39,938 bases of DNA from Oscillospiraceae bacterium (GTDB taxonomy: Bacteria; Bacillota; Clostridia; Oscillospirales; Ruminococcaceae): positions 1 to 39,938 of the forward strand of contig JAQXHC010000042.1 of the NCBI GenBank assembly GCA_029007035.1, read 5' to 3'. The notes beneath the pieces are model-generated. The model saw nothing but the letters and a program-made list of their open reading frames with translations. It was not told where the DNA came from and made no database searches. A program made the translations under genes and the position numbers. Below, one piece after another: positions 1 to 7,695 of the stretch (its first letter is position 1; every line of letters starts with the position of its first letter).

Positions 1-96
1 GTGTACAGCCATACCGATGATTCCGCCAAGAAGACTGAAATGGACTATATCACAAGCTGCTTCACCGATCTATTCGGCGACAGCGATGAAGAATAA
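1..96 (+). CDS. C-terminal end of a truncated gene (possible tyrosine recombinase)
   Basis: Only the last 31 codons are inside the window, ending in TAA at 94-96. The residues start VYSHTDDSAKK and finish with an acidic tail (FGDSDEE). The Y-S-H followed by a helix resembles the end of tyrosine recombinases, where the catalytic Tyr sits in a short Y-[SAT]-H motif about 25-30 residues before the stop. That is an inference from a very short fragment; it could be any protein. The gene converges on the AlbA_2-domain gene on the other strand. Confidence 0.35.
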   Translation: MYSHTDDSAKKTEMDYITSCFTDLFGDSDEE

Positions 97-102
97 ATGA
101 CG

Positions 103-133
103 AGCAGGCGTTACTATATCTGGAGCGCCTGCT
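103..133. terminator. weak hairpin between convergent genes
   Basis: An 8-bp perfect inverted repeat (AGCAGGCG at 103-110, CGCCTGCT at 126-133) with a 15-nt loop lies between the convergent stop codons at 96 and 138. There is no clear T tract on either side, so it is only a possible bidirectional terminator. Confidence 0.35.
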
Positions 134-137
134 TATG

Positions 138-1580
138 TTAATTTGCGATAAACGGACCGGAATAGTATTTCTGATTCGGACTTGACGGAGTATTTGGGAA
201 AAACATTTTTATACGTCCGCTGTCTATAAGCGGCTGGACGTATTTTTTCATTGCATAAGTGACGGAACTGAGCCCTAAATAATCGGCTATCTCTTGACGG
301 GTTCTTGGAGTCTTGCAGAATGCTACTATATCAATATCATCGTTCTGAGTGCTTTTTTCGTCACCGAGCCTGAAGCATACTGTAAACTCTCCACGCTCAT
401 TACGGAATTCAGGAGCCGGTAGTCCATGCTCTTTCAGCTCTCGGCGTATTGTAGGGATACCGGAATATCGATTTTCTGTAACGTCCAGAACTTCAAGAGC
501 TGTTGCAAGAACGGGATTTCTTGTGTCGGGCTGAACCTTGCCAAGTGTATCAAGCGTGAGTCTGCCGTATAGTCCACCGGGATTCGTTATCTCAAGACGG
601 TCAGCAAATATGCCCAGCTGAACAGGCATGCCTTCCGTATGGATACTGTAATCACGGTGTACAAGGGCGTTGAGAAGAGCCTCACGGACGGAGTTGATAG
701 GATAATCAGTCTTGTCCTTGCGCTTGCCTGTATCTGGATCGATTATTGTTTTTTTGCGGGTATTCTTGCGGACGAACTGTAAGGCTTCATCTACCATATC
801 GGGGATAGTGCCTTCGATACGCTGATTATCTATGAACCTTGAACCGTCGATATCTGTATCGCCCACCTTAGTACCGGGGACTGATACAGCGATGATACCG
901 AGCTGAGGAAAGTAAGCCTGCGGATACAGTCCGAACAGAAACTCAGCAGCAAGGGTAGGCTTGCCCTCTCGAATCACGCTCATAAGCTCCAGTATCTGAC
1001 TATCTTCAAGACTGCTGAGGTTGGGTTTGTCTGTTTTCAGCAGTTTCAGATATTCCGCCAGTTTATCGCTGCTCAGAGAGGAGATAGCTGCTCTTTCAAC
1101 AGGCCGGATATCGTCCTGATATTTTTTTCGGTAAGCCTCAAAGCTATATACTTCATATTCGCTCATGTGCTGATCGGATTCGCCTACACGCACATATGAA
1201 CCTTTCAGGCGTCCCTTGCCCTTGTAGAAACACGGACGTTCGGATATATCTATTGGAGGTATTTCGGCTGAAACAACGTTCTTACCTTCTATTTCAGCAA
1301 CGGTAAATACAGCTCTGACAGGCGGTTCCATCTGTTCGCACTGGTTCATTACGCTTTTCTGAAGCTCCTGAACATCGTCAACGCCTGTTACGGCAAAGCC
1401 TTCACTTTCGTACAGACCGAACACGATAACGCCGCCGTCGTCCTGATTCGAGAAGCTGGATAATGTATCAAACAACCTTTCAGTTGCCTGCGTTTTGCTG
1501 CGCTTGACCTCAACTGTTTGAAATTCTGCCTGAGCATTTTGAATCTTTTTTACAATGTTTTTTAAATCTATCTCATTCAT
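138..1580 (-). CDS. AlbA_2 (Schlafen-type) domain / HATPase_c_4-like transcriptional regulator
   Basis: A 480-residue protein of the family often annotated as a RecG-like ATP-binding or AlbA_2-domain transcriptional regulator. Residues 15-130 carry the AlbA_2 signature (E-x-K at EVKRS, SFSNQDDGGVIVFGL). Residues about 280-380 hold the HATPase_c_4-like core (NSVREALLNALVHRDYS, then ITNPGG). The C-terminal 70 residues look like a winged helix (TRQEIADYLGLSSVTYAMKKYVQPLIDSGRI). It is therefore probably a soluble DNA-binding regulator or a defence/mobile-element accessory protein. I chose ATG at 1580 because GAAGGCGG lies about 11 nt upstream; a GTG ten nt earlier would overlap that ribosome binding site. 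It has its own strong promoter embedded in phased ATTTNAAAT repeats, which suggests autoregulation. Confidence 0.8.
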   Translation of the reverse strand: MNEIDLKNIVKKIQNAQAEFQTVEVKRSKTQATERLFDTLSSFSNQDDGGVIVFGLYESEGFAVTGVDDVQELQKSVMNQCEQMEPPVRAVFTVAEIEGKNVVSAEIPPIDISERPCFYKGKGRLKGSYVRVGESDQHMSEYEVYSFEAYRKKYQDDIRPVERAAISSLSSDKLAEYLKLLKTDKPNLSSLEDSQILELMSVIREGKPTLAAEFLFGLYPQAYFPQLGIIAVSVPGTKVGDTDIDGSRFIDNQRIEGTIPDMVDEALQFVRKNTRKKTIIDPDTGKRKDKTDYPINSVREALLNALVHRDYSIHTEGMPVQLGIFADRLEITNPGGLYGRLTLDTLGKVQPDTRNPVLATALEVLDVTENRYSGIPTIRRELKEHGLPAPEFRNERGEFTVCFRLGDEKSTQNDDIDIVAFCKTPRTRQEIADYLGLSSVTYAMKKYVQPLIDSGRIKMFFPNTPSSPNQKYYSGPFIAN

Positions 1581-1669
1581 TTTAAATATCACCGCCTTCT
1601 ATTTCAAATCTTATCATAGAATTTTAAATTTGTCAATAAGATTTTAAATGCCACTGTGGGATTTGAAAT
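1579..1669. promoter_or_regulatory. phased ATTTNAAAT operator array
   Basis: The 9-bp palindrome ATTTNAAAT begins at 1601, 1621, 1641 and 1661, exactly 20 bp apart, and again at 1579 across the start codon. The sites flank and fill the promoter of the AlbA_2 regulator gene, so a protein bound cooperatively on one helix face would block it. The binding protein is unknown; the regulator itself is the obvious candidate. Confidence 0.5.
1608..1636 (-). promoter_or_regulatory. sigma-A type promoter of the AlbA_2 regulator
   Basis: On the minus strand TTGACA (1636-1631), a 17-nt spacer and TAAGAT (1613-1608) lie about 30 bp upstream of the start codon. Near-consensus, and overlapped by ATTTNAAAT repeats. 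Confidence 0.75.
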
Positions 1670-1761
1670 CGAATTTTATATTTAAGCGGTGGATTTGGCA
1701 GAAGCTGATAAGTTGTTTAAAGAATGATACATATAATCCCCGCAATTGTGCGGGCGCATTA

Positions 1762-1798
1762 TATTAGAAAAAGCGAGTATTAGAAAAAATATTAGAAA
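1762..1798. repeat. three direct repeats TATTAGAAA
   Basis: TATTAGAAA occurs at 1762, 1778 and 1790 in the gap between the AlbA_2 gene promoter and the tRNA-His terminator. Function unknown; recombinase arm-type sites or simple AT-rich drift are both possible. A CCCGCA/TGCGGG hairpin lies just before them (1739-1754). Confidence 0.4.
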
Positions 1799-1805
1799 TC
1801 TAACG

Positions 1806-1835
1806 AAAAAAGCACTTTCGATTTCTCGAAAGTGC
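1806..1835 (-). terminator. rho-independent terminator of the tRNA-His/Arg/Gly cluster
   Basis: A 9-bp perfect stem (GCACTTTCG 1812-1820 with CGAAAGTGC 1827-1835), six-nt loop, followed on the minus strand by TTTTTT (1811-1806). It sits ten nt past the tRNA-His 3' end. Confidence 0.9.
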
Positions 1836-1844
1836 CTATAATAC

Positions 1845-1922
1845 TGGGGTGGGAGATGGGATTCGAACCCACGGTCTTCGGGACCACAATCCGACGCTTT
1901 AACCAGCTAAGCTACACCCACC
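1845..1922 (-). tRNA. tRNA-His (GTG)
   Basis: Full cloverleaf on the minus strand. The anticodon loop reads ATTGTGG with anticodon GTG. The extra G at -1 opposite C73, diagnostic of tRNA-His, is present, and CCA is encoded. The acceptor stem has one T-T mismatch (position 6-67). It is the last gene of a three-tRNA transcript. Confidence 0.95.
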
Positions 1923-1982
1923 ATATAAATAAAAACGAAGCGCTCCATTAGCTATGGAGATAATTAACAGAGCGTTTCGGGA

Positions 1983-2059
1983 TGGCGCGCCTTACTGGAT
2001 TCGAACCAGTGGCTTACTGCTTAGAAGGCAGTTACTCTATCCAGCTGAGTTAAAGGCGC
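1983..2059 (-). tRNA. tRNA-Arg (TCT)
   Basis: Cloverleaf on the minus strand with acceptor GCGCCTT/AAGGCGC, anticodon loop CTTCTAA (anticodon TCT), GGTTCGAATCC T arm and encoded CCA. Middle gene of the cluster. Confidence 0.95.
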
Positions 2060-2064
2060 ATAAA

Positions 2065-2138
<74 letters not shown>

Positions 2139-2171
2139 ATGAATTATTGATATTATGTTTCAACATGAAAT

Positions 2172-2200
2172 ATTGTACCATAAGTATGGTAAAAAGTCAA
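2172..2200 (-). promoter_or_regulatory. promoter of the Gly-Arg-His tRNA cluster
   Basis: Minus-strand TTGACT (2200-2195), 17-nt spacer, TACAAT (2177-2172), 34 bp upstream of tRNA-Gly. The spacer contains the palindrome ACCATACTTATGGT. Confidence 0.85.
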
Positions 2201-2525
2201 TAGTCAGGATGCAAAAATGTGATTTTGCACAAAAAAAACAGGATTGAGAATGGCGGTAAGGTGATAATTACTATGAGCTGCAATAAAATCGCACCTTTTT
2301 ACAGTATATGGACGCAGTGTATGACAAAACGACAGGATTTACATCTTACACTATTTGGAATCTTTAAAAACGAGTTTTTAGAGGTTTCTTATTTTGTGCG
2401 CCTCATCTTAAATTGTTAAAATAAGAAAATATGTTTTTTCGTCGTCTTTTTTATCTTTCGGGGACACTTACTTATAGAAAAAAGGAGTTACAGTGCAACA
2501 AATATTATAACGCGGAGGTGATATT
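2201..2525. other. intergenic region before the sugar-transport operon
   Basis: No convincing gene. A 66-codon open frame at 2219-2419 has no ribosome binding site or protein-like composition. The region holds a TAAAAAC-GA-GTTTTTA palindrome (2365-2380), a possible weak promoter just after it (TTGTGC 2394-2399, 17 nt, TAAAAT 2417-2422), and a small hairpin TGCAAAA/TTTTGCA near 2211-2230. Confidence 0.4.
2365..2422 (+). promoter_or_regulatory. possible promoter and operator of the sugar-transport operon
   Basis: A 7+2+7 palindrome (TAAAAAC GA GTTTTTA, 2365-2380) ends 13 bp before a weak -35 (TTGTGC), with a 17-nt spacer to TAAAAT. Palindromes centred on CG/CGA next to sugar transport genes often bind LacI-family repressors; no regulator gene is adjacent, so this is only suggestive. 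Confidence 0.25.
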
Positions 2526-3413
2526 ATGATAAAAAGATCCAAATTTATATCGGGGAAAAAACGGGAGAAGCTTTTCAGTGATTTCTGTATAATGCCGGGA
2601 TTTGCCGGAGTATTGGCGTTCTATTTTATTCCGTTTTGTATCGTCATTTATTACTCGCTGGTGAACAATCCTGTAATGCACGAATTTGTCGGACTGGATA
2701 ATTTCAGGGCTTTGCTGAAAAACAACGCTTTCCTTACTGCTGCAAAAAATACTGCCGTTTTCTCAGCTACAGCCGTTCCGCTTTCGCTGATCCTGTCGCT
2801 GGGACTGGCGGTTATGCTGGAGAAAAGCATTCCCGGCAAAAGTCTGTTCAGAACTTTTTTTCTAAGTCCGCTGATGGTTCCAACAGCGTCGGTCGTTCTC
2901 GTATGGCAGGTGCTTTTTCACAATCACGGAACGATAAATCAGATTATTGAGCTGCTCGGTGGTCAGCCTGTTGACTGGCTTAAATCAGCTCACGGTCAGA
3001 TTGTTATAGTCTGTATGTTCCTGTGGAAAAATCTCGGCTACAATATGATTCTTTTCATATCTGCCCTGTGTGCAATTCCCGGAGACATTCTTGAAGTCGC
3101 GGAACTCGAAGGTGCGGGAGCGTTCTACAAATTTTTCCATATCAAACTGAGATATCTATCGCCTACGCTTCTTTTTGTAATGATCCTTTCGCTTATCAAT
3201 TCGTTCAAGATTTTCAGAGAGGTTTATCTGCTGACAGGTGATTATCCCTATGATAGGTTATATATGCTTCAGCATTTCATGAACAACACCTTTAACAGCC
3301 TTGATTATCAGAAGCTTTCATCGGCAGCGGTTGTTTTTGCGGCTGTTATGATTGTGATAATCGCTGTGCTTATGCTGATAGAAAACAAATACGGAAAGGA
3401 CGTTGAGTGCTGA
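2526..3413 (+). CDS. carbohydrate ABC transporter permease (MalF/UgpA-like)
   Basis: A 295-residue membrane protein with about six hydrophobic segments (for example residues 22-45, 78-100, 115-138, 160-183, 215-235, 268-288). The cytoplasmic EAA loop typical of binding-protein-dependent permeases is EVAELEGAGAFYKFFHIKLRYLSPT, near residues 193-217. This identifies the first of the paired permeases of CUT1-type sugar importers. Start: ATG at 2526 after GGAGGTGAT, an excellent ribosome binding site. It overlaps the next permease in a TGATG junction. No binding protein or ATPase gene is next to it; many Gram-positive sugar importers share one ATPase encoded elsewhere (MsiK type). Substrate unknown; oligosaccharide is likely given the cellulolytic context. 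Confidence 0.88.
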   Translation: MIKRSKFISGKKREKLFSDFCIMPGFAGVLAFYFIPFCIVIYYSLVNNPVMHEFVGLDNFRALLKNNAFLTAAKNTAVFSATAVPLSLILSLGLAVMLEKSIPGKSLFRTFFLSPLMVPTASVVLVWQVLFHNHGTINQIIELLGGQPVDWLKSAHGQIVIVCMFLWKNLGYNMILFISALCAIPGDILEVAELEGAGAFYKFFHIKLRYLSPTLLFVMILSLINSFKIFREVYLLTGDYPYDRLYMLQHFMNNTFNSLDYQKLSSAAVVFAAVMIVIIAVLMLIENKYGKDVEC

Positions 3414-4309
3414 TGAAGAAAAGCGAACTTAAAAAAAAGCGCGTTTTTACGGTGATGATCACGGCATTTGCGTGCATTGCCGCAGTACTTTTCCTGATGC
3501 CTACGGTTCTGACCGTAGCAAACTCGTTCATGACTTCAAGCGAAATTTCCGCGAATTACGGTGCTATGTACGGAAATATGACAAGTGATACAAAAACCTA
3601 CATCTCCGAGGACGTAAACCTAAAATTTATTCCCGATAAAGTCTCGGCAGGACAATATGAATCGGTGCTTTTTAAAAACCCCGAATACCTGTTCAAGTTC
3701 TGGAATTCGGTTATACTGACAGTTCCGATTACGCTTTTTCAGGTAATCGTCGCACTGCTCGCATCATATGGATTTGCACGCTATGAGGGCAAAGTAAAGA
3801 GCATTATTTTTTTCTCATACATTATTCTTATGATAATGCCGTATCAGGTTACGCTTGTTCCGAACTTTCTCGTTGCAGACAAATTCAATCTTCTCGACAC
3901 GCGCTGGGCGGTGATTCTGCCGGGAATTTTTTCTCCGTTCAGTGTGTTCCTGCTGACTAAGGTTATGAAGCGTATTCCCTTATCCTATATCGAAGCGGCA
4001 AAGCTCGACGGTGCAAACGAAATCCAGATTCTTGCCGGAATATGCGTTCCACTGTGCAAAGGACCGATCGTCTCGGTAATTATGCTCGTTTTCATTGACT
4101 GCTGGAATATGGTTGAACAGCCTCTTGTTCTGCTTGGCGATGTGGATATGCATCCGCTCTCGGTGTTCCTCTCACAGATAAACACCGGAGATATAGGTCT
4201 TGCTTTCGCGGTTGGGGTTGTCTATATGGTGCCGACCGTACTGATGTTTCTTTACGGAGAGGAATACCTCGCTGAGGGAATTACCTGTTCCGGCGGTATC
4301 AAAGGGTAA
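3413..4309 (+). CDS. carbohydrate ABC transporter permease (MalG/LacG-like)
   Basis: A 298-residue partner permease with an N-terminal membrane segment, a roughly 70-residue outside loop (residues about 40-100), then about five more membrane segments. The EAA loop reads YIEAAKLDGANEIQILAGICVPLCKGP. That is the MalG-class signature. The ATG at 3413 overlaps the upstream stop (TGATG), implying translational coupling; a GTG at 3407 is an alternative start closer to AAAGGA. The enlarged outside loop after the first membrane segment is unusual for short MalG proteins and might contact a binding protein or the adaptor encoded next. Confidence 0.88.
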   Translation: MKKSELKKKRVFTVMITAFACIAAVLFLMPTVLTVANSFMTSSEISANYGAMYGNMTSDTKTYISEDVNLKFIPDKVSAGQYESVLFKNPEYLFKFWNSVILTVPITLFQVIVALLASYGFARYEGKVKSIIFFSYIILMIMPYQVTLVPNFLVADKFNLLDTRWAVILPGIFSPFSVFLLTKVMKRIPLSYIEAAKLDGANEIQILAGICVPLCKGPIVSVIMLVFIDCWNMVEQPLVLLGDVDMHPLSVFLSQINTGDIGLAFAVGVVYMVPTVLMFLYGEEYLAEGITCSGGIKG

Positions 4310-4398
4310 TTGAACGGAAAGTGATATTTATTCATGTCCTGTCGGAGAAAACAGGGTCACTATTTATCTCAATAAGAATAACTGAGGAGCTGAAATAT

Positions 4399-6141
4399 AT
4401 GAATGAAATAAATGAAAAGGTCAAAGCGACAATTGACGCGCTCAACAAAGCGGACGAGGAAAATACTGTTAAGGATCCGAAAAAAAGGCGTGACATCGTA
4501 AAAAACGTGCTTATTGTTTTTCTGGCGCTCATGCTTGGACTGACGTTTTTCTCAAACACAATTATGAACAAGTCCCTTGCTCAGATTTCCACAGAAAGCA
4601 CCTCCTCGGGCAGGCTGACAGAACGTGTGCGCGGAAGCGGAATTGTGGAAGCGAACCAGACCTACGACGTTACGCTCGACGGTAACAGGACAGTGGATTC
4701 GATTATGGTAAGGAAAGGTCAGTCCGTTGCGGAGGGTGACGTGCTGTTTACAGTCGGAACAGGCGAAAGCGCGGAGCTTGCCGAAGCCAAGACGACCCTT
4801 GACGCAATGAAGCTTGATTACCAGAAGCTGCTGCTTACGGCTGTCCCTGACTATGCAGCGGAAAATCAGGCAATAAAAAATGCCCGTGAGGACTATAACA
4901 ATGCCGTTGCAAAACGTGATGCCGCCGTAGCAGCCGAAAAGACAAATCAGGCTGCGCTTGATAAATACAATTCCGATAAGATTTCCCTTGAATCATATAC
5001 CGAAAAGCAGGTCAGGCTCACAGATGCGGTTTCCGCTGTTGACAGCGATATGTATTCGGGTGCGCCCGTCGAGTATATAGGCTCTCTGCCGACTCTGTGC
5101 AGCGCGGTTTCTCAGGCTCAGTCTGCCTATGATTCAGCATACGCTCTCTACAGTCAGTCTGTCTCAGATGGCGGAAACGCTTCGGCACTCAAAGCAGACG
5201 CAGACGCAAAACAGTATGCTCTTGATTCTGCCCGATCGGTATATTCCGGGGAAAAAACTGCAATCAGGAACAGTCTTGTAAATCAGCTCGGTGAAGTAAA
5301 CAGCCGCATTGGCGAACTGAATGCTTCAATCGCTGCCTATGAATCAAAAAATACCGATAGCGGCATTTCTCTTGCAGAGCTTAATAACGATGTTACCGAA
5401 AAGCAGCGTGCTCTCGAAAGTTTAATCATAGCTCTCGACGAGACAAAGAAAACCGACAGCGTTGCCGCTCAGATAAATAATCTTGACATTGAGGCAAAAA
5501 ATGCCGAAATAGAAAAACAGCAGTCAAAAGTTGACGCACTTGCAGCAAAGTGTGAAATTACGGAGATAACCGCAAAATTCGGCGGTGTGGTAAATGCTGT
5601 GAATATCAGACCCGACGACATTACTGTTCCTGACACGCCCCTTGTGTCAATCGATATTGACTCCGCCGGCTATACAGTGAATGTGACCGTTGACGGAAAT
5701 GCTGCCGCAAGCGTCGAGGCAGGTGCGTCGGTGGAGGTCGTTAATAACTGGAGCGATAATGTAACGGCAGTTCTCAGGGAAATCCGCAGCGACACTTCGG
5801 GTAATTCCAAAAACCGTGTTCTCGTTTTCGATCTTACAGGCGATGTTGATTCAGGTACATATGTTGATCTTTCAATTCCCTGCGGAAGCTCAAATTATGA
5901 TGTTATCGTGCCCAAAAGCGCAGTTTATGAAGATTCAAAAGGCAAATTCGTACTCACTGTGAAATCAAAAAGCTCCCCCCTCGGTAACAGATACTTTGCC
6001 GAGCGCGTTAACGTCAGCGTGCTTGCATCGGACGAAACATCAAGCGCGGTTTCGGGCGGGATTGAAAGCGGCGCATACGTTATAACAGCGGCAAGTAAAC
6101 CTGTCGTGCCCGGAGACCAGGTTCGTATGAAGGATGATTGA
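4399..6141 (+). CDS. HlyD/MacA-like membrane fusion (adaptor) protein
   Basis: A 580-residue protein with one membrane anchor near residues 34-54 (VKNVLIVFLALMLGLTFF). A biotinyl-lipoyl-like half motif follows (VRGSGIVEANQTYDVTLDGNRTVDSIMVRKGQSVAEGDVLFTV). Then come about 260 residues of Ala/Lys/Glu-rich coiled coil, the second lipoyl half (ITAKFGGVVNAVNIRPDD), and beta-barrel domains. This is the architecture of adaptors of efflux pumps or exporters such as YknX or MacA. Start: ATG 4399 preceded by GAGGAG at 9 nt; earlier in-frame codons lack a ribosome binding site. It lies 89 nt after the permease pair and overlaps the stop/start region of the MacB-like gene, so the three are probably one transcript. 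Confidence 0.8.
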   Translation: MNEINEKVKATIDALNKADEENTVKDPKKRRDIVKNVLIVFLALMLGLTFFSNTIMNKSLAQISTESTSSGRLTERVRGSGIVEANQTYDVTLDGNRTVDSIMVRKGQSVAEGDVLFTVGTGESAELAEAKTTLDAMKLDYQKLLLTAVPDYAAENQAIKNAREDYNNAVAKRDAAVAAEKTNQAALDKYNSDKISLESYTEKQVRLTDAVSAVDSDMYSGAPVEYIGSLPTLCSAVSQAQSAYDSAYALYSQSVSDGGNASALKADADAKQYALDSARSVYSGEKTAIRNSLVNQLGEVNSRIGELNASIAAYESKNTDSGISLAELNNDVTEKQRALESLIIALDETKKTDSVAAQINNLDIEAKNAEIEKQQSKVDALAAKCEITEITAKFGGVVNAVNIRPDDITVPDTPLVSIDIDSAGYTVNVTVDGNAAASVEAGASVEVVNNWSDNVTAVLREIRSDTSGNSKNRVLVFDLTGDVDSGTYVDLSIPCGSSNYDVIVPKSAVYEDSKGKFVLTVKSKSSPLGNRYFAERVNVSVLASDETSSAVSGGIESGAYVITAASKPVVPGDQVRMKDD

Positions 6142-6143
6142 CC

Positions 6144-7292
6144 ATGAAAATAAAGCTGAACAAAAAAATCGCTGTTATTGCTGCAGTGAATATTGTATGT
6201 CTCGGCGGAGCTGCGGGATTTTACTTAAAGGGACAATCTGAAGCACGCTCACAGGACTATAATTACGCGGCGGAGCGGTGGGGTACTGAATATACGCAGA
6301 TCAGCTGCTTTATCCCTGAAAAATCAGGGTTCAGCGTTGATATGATCGGCGCTGTCCGCACGCAGCTCCTGAATACACTGCAAACTGTTTCGATCTCTGC
6401 AGAGGAGGGGAGAAAACTCTGTCCTGACGCTTATTCCGCTCCTCTCGGAAATGCGGATGTCAAAAGCAGTATCGGCGGATACTCTGATGCCGAAATAACA
6501 GTTGTGGGCGGAGATTTTTTTCTTATTCATAATTTTACTTTGTTGGACGGAGCATTTTTCTCGGACAACGATATTATGCAGGACGGAACGGTTATCGACG
6601 AAAGTCTTGCATGGGCGTTATACGGCTCGTCAGACGTTGCCGGAATGGATATAACTATCAACGGAGTGAAGCTTTATATCTCGGGTGTTATTGCTGATCC
6701 GCAGAGCAAGGCGGAAAAATACTGTGCAGGCGCGATACCGAGAGCATATATTTCCTACAGCGGAGCATACGGAATATCTCAGCCGGGAGAGCCGTATACA
6801 GGCTCCGGCGGATATATGGGAGACGGCGGAGATATTGCCGGTTCCGCTGATGTTTCTTCCACGTTCAAAACCGTGACCTGCTACGAGTGCATAATGCCTG
6901 ACCCTGTTGAGGGATATGCCTACAGCGCAATGAAAGATTATCTTTCGGGACTGGCAGAAGATGCTGAGACTGTATGCAATACGGACAGATTTCTTCCGCT
7001 GAAAAGGCTGAAGGCTCTTAAAAATCTTAGAAAGCTTGCAGTGAGAAACAGCTCGGCGGTGTTCCCGTACTGGGAAAACGCCTCCCGGCTCGTGGAGTTT
7101 GATTTGTCGTTCACCTACAGGCGTGTATTGTGGTGTATGATTATCCCTGCGCTCACGCTCGTCCGGGTTATTGTTAAGCTGTTTATTATTGGCAGAAAAA
7201 AGCTCAGATCTGCTATTGATTTTATCCTGCGCAGAAAGGACGAAATAATAAATAATCAAAGACGGAAAAAGTACAATGCAGCAGGCGGCTGA
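6144..7292 (+). CDS. MacB-like permease, core domain only
   Basis: A 382-residue protein with an N-terminal membrane segment (residues 8-27) and an outside domain of about 290 residues matching the style of the MacB periplasmic core (ITVVGGDFFLIHNFTLLDGAFFSDNDI, then TVIDESLAWALYGSSDVAGMDITINGVKLYISGVI). There is a single C-terminal membrane segment near residues 327-350. Regular MacB/YknZ permeases end in three FtsX-type membrane helices; here there is one and a basic tail, and no ATPase gene follows. ATG 6144 has AAGGA 9 nt upstream and starts just after the adaptor stop (6141). Likely partner of that adaptor; whether it transports anything is doubtful. Confidence 0.65.
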   Translation: MKIKLNKKIAVIAAVNIVCLGGAAGFYLKGQSEARSQDYNYAAERWGTEYTQISCFIPEKSGFSVDMIGAVRTQLLNTLQTVSISAEEGRKLCPDAYSAPLGNADVKSSIGGYSDAEITVVGGDFFLIHNFTLLDGAFFSDNDIMQDGTVIDESLAWALYGSSDVAGMDITINGVKLYISGVIADPQSKAEKYCAGAIPRAYISYSGAYGISQPGEPYTGSGGYMGDGGDIAGSADVSSTFKTVTCYECIMPDPVEGYAYSAMKDYLSGLAEDAETVCNTDRFLPLKRLKALKNLRKLAVRNSSAVFPYWENASRLVEFDLSFTYRRVLWCMIIPALTLVRVIVKLFIIGRKKLRSAIDFILRRKDEIINNQRRKKYNAAGG

Positions 7293-7361
7293 TATTATGC
7301 AGAACTGCATTTCAACATTGCTTACGGAGCAGAAATAATCAAAAAAGGAGAACCGGTAAAA

Positions 7362-7475
7362 ATGAAAAGAATAACAGCTGTTTTAGCCGCATTGACTATG
7401 CTTGCGGCTGTGTCGTGCAAAGAAAAGAAAACTGTTTCCTCAACAAGTTACGCAGATAGCTTCTGTGAATCCTGA
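7362..7475 (+). pseudogene. 37-codon lipoprotein N-terminus, probable remnant
   Basis: An ATG with AAGGAG 11 nt upstream opens a 37-codon frame encoding a typical lipoprotein signal (MKRITAVLAALTMLAAVSC, lipobox AVSC with Cys19), a short Lys/Ser/Thr linker, and then a stop. This looks like the head of a secreted lipoprotein, perhaps the solute-binding protein missing from the permease operon, whose body has been lost by deletion or frameshift. No related sequence is seen in the following 200 nt. A genuinely short lipopeptide cannot be excluded. Confidence 0.5.
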
Positions 7476-7498
7476 TTTAGGTGAATAAGTAAATATTG

Positions 7499-7538
7499 AA
7501 AAAAAGCCCGAAAGCGGTTCGATAAAACCACTTTCGGG
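7499..7538 (-). terminator. rho-independent terminator, mainly for the minus-strand ABC exporter
   Basis: Hairpin with arms CCCGAAAG...CTTTCGGG (7507-7538) continuing through GGTT/AACC with one mismatch. On the minus strand it is followed by seven Ts (7505-7499). On the plus strand the T tract is weak, so it may also slow transcription coming from 7475. Confidence 0.8.
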
Positions 7539-7695
7539 TTGAATATTTCTATATGAATATCGACCTAATGCTGATGCTTTTTGCTTTTTATTCAATTCAA
7601 TAGTTGTTGTTCAGAAAATTTTTATCTGTACTGTCGGATAACCGTCGTGTTGATTCGTTTGTTTCCGCCGGAATGTGCAGAATGACCGGCGCTCT

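Noticed and set aside
1762..1798. TATTAGAAA repeats as a CRISPR array
   Set aside because: Nine-bp repeats at irregular 16 and 12 bp distances with no spacers or cas genes.
2219..2419. 66-codon open frame upstream of the sugar permeases
   Set aside because: No ribosome binding site, odd composition, and it overlaps probable promoter and operator sequence.
2493..2510. Five-codon frame (GTG to TAA) behind an AAAAGGAG sequence just before the first permease
   Set aside because: A leader peptide is imaginable, but five codons with no regulatory codon bias or attenuator hairpin is too little to call.
6630..7310. 226-codon frame antisense to the MacB-like gene
   Set aside because: Shadow frame; the plus-strand gene has a ribosome binding site, domain pattern and operon context.
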